Positions 22,903-34,339 of a DNA stretch of 64,000 nt are shown piece by piece. The position numbers and the translations under genes were made by a program. Position 1 is the first letter of the stretch; every line of letters starts with the position of its first letter. A model generated the notes under the pieces. The model made no database searches and was not told the origin of the DNA. It was given only the letters and a program-made list of their open reading frames with translations. The stretch is from Tetradesmus obliquus. Taxonomy: Eukaryota; Chlorophyta; Chlorophyceae; Sphaeropleales; Scenedesmaceae. The stretch lies in NCBI GenBank assembly GCA_030272155.1, contig CP126197.1, positions 1,674,001-1,738,000 of the forward strand, in the 5' to 3' direction.

Positions 22903-25545
22903 CAACCCGCAACAAGCTTTTCAAGCACGCTACTCACAAAGTTACTGCAGTAGTTGGTTGACCGACAGGCTATTCCACACGCAGTGACCTTTTGCTGCTA
23001 GCAGTAGTAGTACTGCTGTTGACAGAAAGATTGCAAGCGGATGCATGTCAGCAGGCTTCCAGTACAACGCAGCTGTTGTATGCTAGCTGCTGCTTGGATT
23101 GCTGCAGTGCTGTCAGTGCGCCCAGCTCCATTTGGCAGGGGCCCACGCTGCCGCTGTTGCATGTTGCATGCATGTTGCACCAACATGCACATGTGGGCTG
23201 GTGGCTACGGCGCAACTAGTATCTGTTTCCGGACGAGGAACTGCACCAACCTGGGGGCACAAACTGTCAAAAGAAGCATGCAGTGTTGAATCATGGGATT
23301 CTTTTGGCAGCTGGTCTGCACAGAGCTAGCAATCGCTTCCTATATATGCTCCCAGCTCCTGTGATTGGGGCTGCACGCTCATCCAGTTGATGTTGTGTGC
23401 AGCCGTGTTCTCGTGTGCATATATATGGGTGCTGTGGCCGGCGCGGTACGGCTGTGATCATCACCAGCAGGGTTCTTCCAGCTGGTGACAGCTAGCAGTA
23501 GCCTGGGTGTGGCAGCGCTGCTGTGTCATGTTACAGCCCTGACTGGCCTGTAGCATGCCTGCAGGTCAAGCAACATGCAGCGCAGCCGCAGTCCCATGGT
23601 AGGCACCTCCGGCGCCCGCAAGCATGCACAGTTGAGCCACACACATGTGCAGTTGTGGGTGTGGGTGTGGCAGAGCTGCATTGGCTTGAGTTGTCGACGC
23701 GATCGTGACAGGATACAGCAGGCAGGTCGGTCCTGCAAGATGCACCACACTCGGCCTGCCTGCTGCTGCCCCATGGTAGGCGCATGCGGCGTCCGCAAGC
23801 ATGCGCATTTGAATCACGCACATGTGCGGTTGTGAATGGTGGTCAAGCATCGCAGCAACAGGCTGTGCATTGCACTGCATGCAGCAAGGCGAGTGTGCAC
23901 ACATCTGTGCATTGCACTGCATGCAGCAAGGCGTGTGTGCACAAAGCACGGGCAGCAGCTGGATTCCTGCTGCTGCTGGGCATTAGCCTGGCCAGGTGCA
24001 GCAGCGGCTGCCACGCTGCTGCTGCATGCACAGCGTCAACTGATCAACCAACGTGTTTGCTGATTGTCAAGGGACGCCGCAATGCACATGACGAAAAGTA
24101 GGCTGGCCATTGAGGGGCTTTTCTGCATCCAGTGGCCGGCATTGGCATGGGCATTATGCCCAGGCGATTTTAGGCTGAGATTACAAGGTGTGTTCGTGGG
24201 TGGCACTCTTCAGAAGATCAGGCTGCTTGAAGAGCCAATGGCAGGCTGCGCGCTCCTCTGCCTTTGATCTGCATTACTTGCATAAGCGCTGCACCTCTGG
24301 GCTCACTGCGGTGTTGCCAGATTGCTAGCTGCTGCGCTATAGTGCTAACTACCCGGCTATTGTTTGGTGCGTTGCGGCAGCTGACATTGCGGCTGTTTGT
24401 TCAGAACCAGGTCTGCATGCATTGCGGCGTGGGGTGGAAGGCTGCTCGGCGTATGCATGTCAGCCCATTCGCATTGTAACTGCCTTGCACACAGCACGCG
24501 CTCTAGAGCTCAAGTTTGTGCCAAGGCAGCGCATGTGGGAGCGCAGGTCAGGCAACGCCACATACTACTAGTAGATTGCGAGATCTCTACATCAAATTGC
24601 ATCGCACAATTGCTAACATGCAGTAGCATGACCTGTGTCAACACCATGCCCAAGTGCAACCACTAGTGTCGCCCTAACACAGAGTCCAAAGCTGCGCAGG
24701 TTCATATCCTGTTCCTGTTACCATGTAAGCCATAGCTGGATAAGCAAATCTACTGGCATGCTAGATTGTGTAAAATTTTAGTGCCTAGTGACAGTTTGCA
24801 GCGACATCAGAGCCCCTAGTCTGTTGGGCACCACACGCTGCCCTCAGATGTGTGCAAAGCACCCACTGCCGAATCTAGAACAAAGGCGTCTGTAAAGGGG
24901 CAACCAGCACAGGTGCTGTTTCTCAGCAGCAGGGCGGTGCATAGCATGCAACCAGCATGCAACCAGCATGCAGCAGCAGCACTTAGAGCCACCACTGGCT
25001 GGTTTGAGCTGATCTAAGTAGCGCTGACAAAGCATGTGCGCCTGACTGCTGCATCACCAACTGCCATCAGGCTCACACTCCTGCGCGGCTGCACTGATAG
25101 CACGTGCCAGCTGCATCACCAACTGCCATCAGAAACGAAAAGCCGAGAAAACCAGGTAGCCACGCTGGTAAGCGCTGTATAGTGTGTGGTGCAGTGCTTG
25201 TGCTGATCACACACTTGAAACAAATCTTATTATGACATGCGCTGCAGTGCAGCGTAACACACCCACTTTGGAGGCCCCAGAAACAAACCAAGGAGAACAA
25301 AATACCACACTAACGCTCACAGGACAAACACACAGCAGCTTGCAGGACAAAGGCAGTTGCAGTGGCTGCTCCTGGATACACTGCGGCAGCCTCAGCACCC
25401 TACGCCCCGCCCATTCGAGCTCCTGCACATCTTTTTGCTGAGAACATCACTTTGCCGCCTAGCTCACCGCCTGGCTGCATACCTGTTGCATCAGCGCACA
25501 GCCAGGGGTACTGCTGGACGGACATTCTCACACCACCATCGAGAA

Positions 25546-25577
<32 letters not shown>

Positions 25578-25578
25578 G
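22903..25578. other. Intergenic region with local tandem repeats
   Basis: No convincing gene. A unit of about 80 bp occurs at 23592-23660 and 23770-23840, and a unit of about 46 bp (CTGTGCATTGCACTGCATGC...) occurs at about 23864-23950. TATATATG-containing patches lie near 23341 and 23419. ORFs here are short and of mixed composition. Confidence 0.5.
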
Positions 25579-28500
25579 TCATACTGTCGCAGACACGAGG
25601 GAGGTCTTGCGCCCCGCGCGTGTGCGGCTCTTGCCGCGCCCGCTGCTCTCCAGCTCTAGCAGGTACTCGTCATCAATGTCACCTGCAGTTGTATGAACAG
25701 GGTTGAATACTGTTGCAACATGTGATGGTTGATGGTTCTCTGACATGCAACGCTTGTGGCTTACGGCTGCCTCTGGCATGACATCCCTGGCAACTGACTG
25801 CCCTCTTTCTGCTGCTGCTGTGGCCGCATCTGTGACGGAGCAGCCAATTGAGAGAGCTGCAATGCAACAGCAGACGGTAACAAGCACATCCACGCAATCC
25901 TGATCTGGAAGTGCGGTTTAAGATGCCGCACCTGTGACGTAGTGTCCATCGAAGCAGGCTGCGTCCCAGGTTTTGATGTTGGGGTTCATGCTGTAGCCCA
26001 CAGCCAGCAGGTCTTCCACATCCTGGTACACCAGCCCGTCAGCGCGCAGCACATTGCAGATCTGCGGGCGGAGCAATGACATTTAGTGTAACAGTGTTAG
26101 TAACAACTTGATATTGGGGTTCATGCTGTAGCCCACAGCCAGCAGGTCCTCCACATCCTGGTACAACAGGCCGTCAGCGCGCAGCACGTTGCAGATCTGC
26201 AGGCGTAGCAGTGACATAACATGTAACATTGTTAGTAACAGAGGTAGCGAAGGCTCTGGAACAGCGGGTCAACAGCGTCAATAGGGCAGTGGGTGCTACC
26301 ACCTGCCGACTTTGTGGGTAGGCAATCAGCTTGACACACACATGGGTAGGCACCTTGACGGATGTCAATTGTAACAAAATAACAAAATAATAACAAGCCC
26401 TCACCTCCTCCTCGGTGAGGCCGTGTGCCACAAACTCCTTGCGGTTGGGCATGTCCACGCCGTACACATTGGGGAAGCGCACCGGCGGCGCTGACGACGC
26501 CAGGTACACCTGCAGATGACAGGCAGCCAGCAGACGGGTTACATTAGCAAATAGCAATCAAACCGATGCCAACTGATGCGGGCACTGTTGACGCAGACAA
26601 CGCCAGGTACACCTGTCGCAACCGGGGTCGTGGAAGGCAGCTAGCAGGCCAGAAACAACGCTTCAGATGCAGGCAACAGGTCAAAGGCCACAACAGCAGC
26701 AGCCGGGGTATGTATGTCCGCAGAGTAAGATCCAGCATAGGAAACTGAACACAGGGGTAAGCAACGTCACGGGTAGCTAAATACAGCCAAGACTATCTTG
26801 GATAAGAAGACGTCACATTCGATTAAGCCGCCTCACCTTGCGTGCCCCCGCCTTGCGAACCATGTCCACAATCTGAGCCATGGTGGTACCCCGCACGATG
26901 CAGATGTCGTCGATCAGCAGCACGTCAAACATACCTCGCAACCATGCTGACCAACACTGAAGCTTGTTCAGCCACAAGGTCAACATGTCAGCCGCGACTC
27001 TGTAGAATGAAAGGTTCTTCATCAAGATACGAGTTTTCAACCGCTGGTCAAACCTTCCTCACCTTGCGCGCGCCCGCCTTGCGCACCATGTCCACAATCT
27101 GAGCCATGGTGGTACCCCTCACAATGCTGTCGTTGATTTGCAGCACTCTCAACATACCTCGCAACCATGCTGACCAACACTGAAGCTCGATCAGCCACAA
27201 GGTCAACATGTCAGCCACGACTCTGTAGAACGAAGGATTCTTCATCACGATACAAGTTTTCAAACGCTGGTCAAACCTTCCTCACCTTGCGCGCGCCCGC
27301 CTTGCGCACCATGTCCACAATCTGCGCCATGGTGGTCCCCCTCACGATGCTGTCGTCGATCAGCAGCACGTTGCGGCCCTCAAACACGGCCGGCATTGCG
27401 TTCAGCTTGCGCCGCACACTCATCTCACGCATGCGCTGGTCAGGCATGATGAAAGTGCGGCCCACGTAGCGGTTCTTCACCAGGCCCTCACGGTATGGCA
27501 GGCCCATCTCAGCTGACACCTGCAGATCAAAAAAACATTACATTGTCATTTTGTTGTTACAAATGTGCTACATTGTTATGGGTGTTTTGAGGGTTGATAA
27601 ATGATGAAGGTGCGGCCCACGTAGCGGTTCTTCACCAGGCCCTCGCGGTATGGCAGGCCCATCTCGGCTGACATCTGCATTCAAACAGTGGTGTTACAAT
27701 AATGTTACAAATGTGTACAATTTCTCTGGGTGTTGTGAGGGTTGGGGCAATTCTGAAAGTGCGGCCCACGTAGCCATTCTTGACCAGGACCTCGCGGTAC
27801 AGCAGGCTCAGCTGACACCTGCAATTTAAGATGTTGACAATGTTGTGCAAACGTGTCACATCGTTCTGGGTGTTATAAGGAACTGCTGCCGGGCGTGATC
27901 CATCAGGCACAGCACAACATCTAGCATATTTGAATCAGCAAGTTTCAACACTTGATCAGTGACAGGGTGCCGCACCTGGATGGCTGCGGGGCGCGAGCCA
28001 TCAGGCACAGGCACAGCACATTGCACAACATCTAGCACAGAACATGGTGAGCAGGTGTCCCACCTGGATGGCTGCTGGGCGTGACCCGTCAGGCACAGGC
28101 ACCACCACATCAATGTCCCAGTTGCGCTCCCTGACACAGCAGCAGCAGCAGCAGCAGCAGCAGCCGGGCACACACATACGTGAGTCAGCACAGCAGACAC
28201 CACAGTGTGCATACTTCTGCATGCACCGGCTGCCACTAAAACTTGCCTAGCCACACACAGCGCGCTGCAGTCAACATCAGGCCAGTCGGCGCCTTCATCA
28301 GCACACACTGCAAGCAACACTGCAAGCAGCACTGCAAGCCGTGATTGCCACAAGCACACCATCAAGCTCGCAGTCACTGGCCTGTCACACACTTGACTCT
28401 CCACTCACTTAATCTTGCCCGCCAGGCGTGTGCCCAAGCCCAGCTGGAAGTTGTACACATTGACGTCATTGAGCACGCTGTCAGGCCTGCGGCAGCAGCA

Positions 28501-30380
28501 GCAGCAGCCAAAAAACATGGTGTCAGCATTGGGAGCAGGCGCAGCTGGAAGTTGTACACGTTGACGTCGTTCAGCACACTGTCAGGCCTGCAGCAGCGGC
28601 AGCAGCAGCAGCAGCAGCAGCAGCGGCAGCAGCAGCAGCAACCCAGCAGCAGCAGCAGACAGGGCACAATGTCAGCATTCCCCAGAAACGTTCAGACCAT
28701 CGGCCTGGGTAAGCAACCACAAGCATCCCGCCGGAACCGTAACAATGTTATTGTGGGCAAGCAGCAAGGGCAGCACGCCCAAGGACCAGTGTATCTGCTC
28801 AAGGCACACAGCATGTACACAGCAACTTACCTGGAGAGGTAGATGTACTAGAAGATGCAGGGGTTGAGCTGGCCAGGCACGCACTGATTGATCATCAACC
28901 ACACCAAGCCAAAACCCTGCCACAAGCTCAGCCTAAACCCTCAACCATGACAGGTGACACAAGTCTGAGATGCACCCGCACCTGGAGAGGTAGATGTACT
29001 CGAAGATGCAGGGGTTGAGCTGCCCCGGCACGCACTGCCGTGTCACCAGCTGGCCATCCTCTGTGATGATGACCATCTCGCCAGGCTGCACGTCACGCAC
29101 GCGCTCAAATGCAATCGGGCCAAATGCGCAGTCCTCGCTAGCAATGGCCCATTCAGTGCCCTGCAGAGGTTAGGCAGGTTTTAGGCAGGTTTCAGGCGTT
29201 AGGGCGTTAGTCACAGCGTGAGGTTGGTGATCCGGTGGTTTGGGGCGATGGCCCCAGACGTGCAGTCCTGGCAAGCAATGCCCACTCCGTGCCCTGCATG
29301 CGCTTGCGCGAAAGAGCCAGACACATAAGCAGGGAGGCATTGATGCAGCATGTGAGGCCAGGATTTGGCGCATTAATACAGTCCCCACTGGTGATCGCCC
29401 AAACCAACCATCCCTAGCACACGTCATAAGCAGGACTGCCTTCATATTCTCGGATCCAAGTCACAAGGCTCAATCAAAATCAAAACAAAGTTCAGCTATG
29501 CTCAGCCGCACCTTGCCGTCCAGGCTCTGCCTGCGTCCTAGTGACAGCGGCCGGATGCCGTGTGGGTCCCTGAAGGCCACCAGGCCCACAGGTATAACAA
29601 AACCCGGCAGAGCAGCTGCAACCCAGCATTTGTCACAACAACCATCCCTGCCACATATCAACAGCAGGACCGTCTTCGTGATCTTGGATCCATTTCAACT
29701 AAGGCACAAATTGTTGCCCAGATAAAGCAATAGTTCAGATCTGCCCAGCCGCACCTTGCCGTCCAGGCTCTGCCTGCGTCCCAGCGACAGCGGCCGGATG
29801 CCGTGTGGGTCCCTGAAGGCCACCAGCCCCACATCCCCGCCACACCCCTACTAGTGAACTGGCTGCACAACCAACCACCCAGCAAACCACATTCGCATAC
29901 AGCGCCAGATGCTGCTGTGCAATGAAGTTCAAAGAAGAAGCAACTCCAGCAGTTGATAATCACCAGTCACACAGACACACATGCAACCCGCCGCACCTTG
30001 CCGTCAAGGCTCTGCCTGCGTCCCAGCGACAGCGGCCGGATGCCGTGGGGATCCCTGAAGGCCACCAGCCCCACGCCCTTCACCAGGCAGATGCAGCTGT
30101 ACGCACCCTGCAGCAGCAGCAGCAGCAGCAGCAGCGGCGGCGGCGGCGGCGCATGCTTAGCTCAGGGATCGGTGAAGCAGCAGGCAATTGATGCAGCGCT
30201 GACAGCAGCTGTATGGAGTTTGCACCAAGTGCAGGCATCAGAGGAAACAGCTGGCACTGATGCGACACAACACTGCAGCAACTGCCAGGTCTCGCACCTG
30301 CAGTGTCTTCATCATGGTCTCTCCCGCCTCCAGCACAAAGTCCATCTTGTGCTCATTGGGGTCTGTCTGCGCCTCAGACT

Positions 30381-30424
<44 letters not shown>

Positions 30425-30951
30425 GGTGATGGTAGTGACGTCAGATGGCTGCAGGTGCAAGAGCTGTGCGTGGTGTGATGATAATGGCCAGCACACGCAG
30501 CCGTTGCGAAGCATCCGTTTGCAGGAGGTCTGCCTCTGCATGCCAGGCGCCGTGCACACAGCTTAACACGTCATCCATGCCACAGCTGAACATGTGTGCT
30601 TGTGCAGCACGTGTGCATGTGTACAGCACGTGTGCATGTGTACAGCACCTGTGCATGTGTACAGCACGCGTGCATGTGTACAGCACGTGTGCATGTGTAC
30701 AGCACGTGTGCATGTGTACAGCACGTGTGCATGTGTACAGCACGTGTGCATGTGTACAGCACGCGTGCATGTGTACAGCACGCGTGCATGTGTACAGCAC
30801 GCGTGCATGTGTACAGCACGTGTCCATGCTGACAACAAGAGCGTGTTGCTGCAACCCACACACCTGCACGAAGCGCTGGTGTGCGCGGTGGATCTCGTCG
30901 GCAAAGATGTTGAGCAGCACCTCACTGTCGCTGTCAGTCTTGAGGTGCCTG

Positions 30952-31009
<58 letters not shown>

Positions 31010-31986
31010 GGTCGGCAGAGGTGATAATGTGCCTGGTTGTGAAGGGAGAGCGTGCCACATATGAAGGCTGCAGACTGTGCATGCACACAAGCAACGCCGC
31101 TGTATATGCTGAGAATCACCTGCAAGACACAGTTGAACTGCCGCTGCGCAAACCTGTGCATGACGCTGCTGCTGCTTCTGCTTCTGCTGCTGCCGCCGCC
31201 CTACAATCGCCCCTGCCCCGCACCTGTTGAAGAAGCTGCTGCTGCTGTTGAGCATGTCGCGCAGCTCATCCGTGTTTGTCAGGTTGCCGTTGTGGATGAG
31301 GTAGATGCCCAGCGGACTGTTCACAAAGAACGGCTGGGCCTCCTGAGCAGATGCTGATCCAGCGGTAGGGTAGCGCACGTGCCCGATGCCAACCTGGCCT
31401 GCAGCCAGCATGGACAAAAGGTAAACCATCAGACACCCCGTGATGACGGTGCAGTCATGACTTCGGCCTATTAGCTGACAATGGTTTAACCTGATCCCTA
31501 AACCCGCACCTTGCAGCTTGTCCATGACGCTCTTCTTGGCAAACACGTCCTTGACCAGCCCGTTGTCCTTGAACTCGCGGAACTTGGCCCAGTCGGTTGT
31601 CACCATGCCGGCACTGTCCTGGCCACGATGCTGCAGATGTCAGCAGCAGCAGCAGCGGCAGCAGCGGCAGCAGCTGTGCGGGTCAGAGGGCTTGCAGTTG
31701 GCGCAGCACCCACCACACAGCACTGAGGATGCTGTGCATAGCCAAGGGGCAGGCTGCGCCTGACTACGTCAACAGCAGGCCCAGTGCGGTGCCGTCATGC
31801 TGCAGCCTCTCACAGACTCACCTAACGACTTACAAGACTCACGGACAAGCCACATCAATGAGCCTGCAGCTTGATGTCACTGCCGCCCTCACCTGCAGCA
31901 TGAGCAGTCCCTCGTACAGCTCCACGTTGACGGGCCCCTCCTGCTTGAAGATGCCGATGATGCCGCACATGCGCACAGGGGCCCTG

Positions 31987-32030
<44 letters not shown>

Positions 32031-32150
32031 TGTCAGGTAGATGTGTGCAGCTACATACAGGGCAAGCGGGAAAGAGCTGCGCATTACAGGTCCAGCTTAT
32101 GGATCTCACTTGCTGGCGATGCCCTCAATGCTTTGCCTTTTTGGTGCCAT
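25579..32150 (-). CDS. purF: Amidophosphoribosyltransferase (glutamine PRPP amidotransferase)
   Basis: Fourteen exons in agreeing phase: 32110-32150, 31893-31983, 31510-31630, 31224-31398, 30864-30948, 30298-30378, 29997-30107, 28982-29160, 28409-28486, 28064-28130, 27286-27519, 26405-26509, 25932-26061 and 25579-25682, giving 533 residues. It catalyses the first committed step of purine synthesis, making 5-phosphoribosylamine from PRPP and glutamine. The N-terminal Ntn glutaminase domain starts MCGIIGIF (Cys20) with [24 protein letters not shown] and SDSEVLLN. The transferase domain has [33 protein letters not shown] and the PRPP loop [13 protein letters not shown]. The order and absence of Fe-S cysteine ligands point to the E. 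coli/yeast type rather than the Bacillus/plant type (by family knowledge). No transit peptide is obvious. Introns hold about 13 exon echoes. Confidence 0.95.
26105..27155 (-). repeat. Exon echoes around purF exons 11-13
   Basis: 26105-26205 copies the acceptor side of exon 13. 26578-26620 copies the exon 12 start. 26837-26935 and 27059-27150 copy the donor side of exon 11, including the PRPP-loop coding part ([21 protein letters not shown]) and the GTGAGG donor. The real exon is 27286-27519. Confidence 0.85.
27603..28592 (-). repeat. Exon echoes around purF exons 9-11
   Basis: 27603-27680 and 27755-27825 copy the acceptor side of exon 11 ([13 protein letters not shown]). About 27880-27912 and 27965-28012 copy the donor side of exon 10 ([10 protein letters not shown]). 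28536-28592 copies the acceptor side of exon 9 ([13 protein letters not shown]). Confidence 0.85.
28833..29840 (-). repeat. Exon echoes around purF exons 7 and 8
   Basis: 28833-28890 copies the donor side of exon 8 (CIFEYIYLS). 29250-29300 copies its acceptor side (GTEWA). 29503-29592 and 29750-29840 copy the donor side of exon 7 ([19 protein letters not shown]). True exons are 28982-29160 and 29997-30107. Confidence 0.85.
30605..30827. repeat. 19-bp minisatellite, about 12 copies, in a purF intron
   Basis: The unit ACAGCACGTGTGCATGTGT repeats head to tail with only C/T and T/C variants (ACGCG versus ACGTG). It carries a CACGTG palindrome per unit. Because 19 is not a multiple of 3 and the unit has no stops, several frames stay open on both strands. 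The apparent His/Cys-rich ORFs are artefacts. Confidence 0.9.
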
Positions 32151-33799
32151 GATATTAGTGGTGGTGGTTTGCTCTGGGGTGGCATGAGGTGGTGTGGTGT
32201 GTGCAGGGGAGTGGCTGGGCTGGCGGGCTTGCCATTGAGTGTCTGCTGCTAGCACTGCTGCTGTGATGTGCAGCTGCTGGTGTGCAGTTGATGGCAGAAC
32301 GATTACTTTAAAGTTGGTGGGCATGCGCTGCACCCCTGTCTGCTGCACACAGCCGGCTGTTATGAGTAAGCTGTCTCATGGTGTGTGCTGCTGCTGTTTT
32401 GTTGGTCAAATATGCTAATGGATTTATCCACTGGCCTAGCCTGGTGGCATCTCTGATATCCCTGAGTCAGCAACTGTCAGCAGTGACCAACCACTACAAG
32501 AATACACACCACCGAGCATGACACCATGCTATCACTCTCTCCGACTCGACAACAGAAGCATGTATGCTGCGGAGAAACAGCTGCGCAGGAAAAGTTGGCT
32601 GTGCTTGTTGCAGCCTAAACCGAAGCAGCAGCTGTCGCTAGGGTGGAGGCAAGCTTAATCCGCTGCATATAACTGCACTGGCACATGAATTGCGATCATC
32701 CCATCTGCGGCAGCTCTCACACCTTCCCAAGGCAGTTAAAGCTGATAGCTATTGAATTCAAACATGCCAGACGCAATCTGGCACTAAGACTTTCTCAGCA
32801 TGCCTAGACACAGAAGCAGCAACCAGCAGCAACCCTAGCGGCTGCTGCTGTGTCAGCATGCAGCTGCTCCCGCAGCATGCTTCACTAACTAACAGATGCG
32901 CATAACACAAGTCCCTACCTCATGGGTACGCCAGCTGCACCCCTTCCAGCTGTGTGGATTTGCTGGCTAACGGTCCTGCTCCAGCTGCTGCCTACAAAGC
33001 TGCTGCTCTGGCTTGCAGCAGGCAAGTAGGCCTGCACTGCTGCTGCACGCCTGCGAGATGGCATCCGAGCTGCCACTTTCGGACAGCCCTGCTGCTTCGC
33101 TGCATCCAGCTTTTGGCTGGCCTGACGATGCAGCTGCATTTCGAAATGTATGCTGCCTGTGGTGAAGCGATCAGCCCTTTGAAACAGGGTTTGTTTAGAG
33201 CACAATGAACCTGTTGTAGCGAAGGAAAGCAGCAATTGTAGGCTAGGATTTGGCGCAGCAAACGTGCTGGACCCACACAACGTGACCAGGGAGGTCTGTG
33301 ATTTCAAGCTCGGCGGCCTGCGTCTTAAGTGGTGCTAGCAGAGCCAGATGGACTCCTCACACACTCCTGGGAGGCCCATCGTGCGCAACACGACATGTTA
33401 CACTCTGCCGGTCCGGCTCCCTGAAGGCCTGAAGCCGAACACAAGAAAGCAGCGTTCGTTCATCAGATGTGCTCCTGATTTCACCGGACTTTGGAAAGAT
33501 CGCCTCTCGTCAGGTGTCATGGGACCAGCTCACAGTCTTGGTACAACTTGCACCGTGCTGCTACAACCCTTCAAAGACTGAGCAAGTCACTACTTGCTGG
33601 TTGCTGGTTGCGTACGTGTTGTCCCCTCATACTAACCCAAAGTTCAAGCATATTTGGTTGATGATCAGTTGAATATGCTTCTGTAACCCACCACTTCTGC
33701 ATCCTTCAAGGCTTGCCCAAGCAGCAGTTGCAAGTGGAGGTTGCACTGCTTGTAGTAGTCGCCGTATCTCTTCAGTCTGTGCAGAAGTAGTAGTCTAGT
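32151..33799. other. Intergenic region upstream of purF and the small coiled-coil gene
   Basis: Divergent promoters are expected at both ends. Short ORFs (for example 33348-33581 plus and 32915-33307 minus) match no family I know. No repeats stand out. Confidence 0.4.
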
Positions 33800-34339
33800 A
33801 TGGCAGCCAACGTAGCAGCTTCTCTGCTAGAAATCGAGAGGGACCGCCTTCTTGGCTCTATATCGCACTTGGAGCGCTCAGTGGATGAGCTGAAGGCAGC
33901 AATCGCAGCAGAGGGACCTGATCAGGACTACAGGGACGCTATAAATGAAAACGTAGTTGTTATAGCCAAGTACAAGGCGCGCGTGGCAGCGCTAGAAGAG
34001 GAAATCCAGCGTGTCAAGTCAGGCAGTACTTCACTGCTGTCAGCAGTGCCAGTGGTGGACGAAGACAACATGCAGCAGGCCATCTCGCAGCTGCGGCAGC
34101 AGATGGGGCTGGCACCTTCGTCTGCAGGAGATTCAGCTTCACAGCAGCAGCAGCAAGGCAGCACAGCAGCAGCAGACCAGCAACGTGTTTCAAACATGGA
34201 GTCGGACCACAGTGCATCAGCAACATCTGCTGCTGCATGTGGTGCTGCTGCTGAGGCCAGCAGCGGGGCAGAGCAGGAGCAGCAGCAGCAGCAGCAGCCG
34301 GGGCAGCAGGCTCAGGAGAGTAGCGGCGTATGGCTGTGA
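33800..34339 (+). CDS. Small coiled-coil protein, Tma17/Adc17-like
   Basis: Intronless ORF of 179 residues from ATG 33800. Residues about 8-75 form a charged heptad-like coiled coil (SLLEIERDRLLGSISHLERS, then DYRDAINENVVVIAKYKARV and ALEEEI). The pattern of a helix with HLxRS, an acidic linker, then RENE-like, Y-x-RV-x-ALE resembles yeast Tma17/Adc17, a proteasome base assembly chaperone. That likeness is by eye and could be chance. The C-terminal half is Gln/Ser/Ala-rich low complexity. It stands alone, with no echoes, consistent with lacking introns. Confidence 0.55.
   Translation: MAANVAASLLEIERDRLLGSISHLERSVDELKAAIAAEGPDQDYRDAINENVVVIAKYKARVAALEEEIQRVKSGSTSLLSAVPVVDEDNMQQAISQLRQQMGLAPSSAGDSASQQQQQGSTAAADQQRVSNMESDHSASATSAAACGAAAEASSGAEQEQQQQQQPGQQAQESSGVWL

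Noticed and set aside
30441-31230. Overlapping His/Cys-rich ORFs on both strands
   Set aside because: They arise from the 19-bp minisatellite, which lacks stops in most frames. The region lies within purF, between and over its exons.
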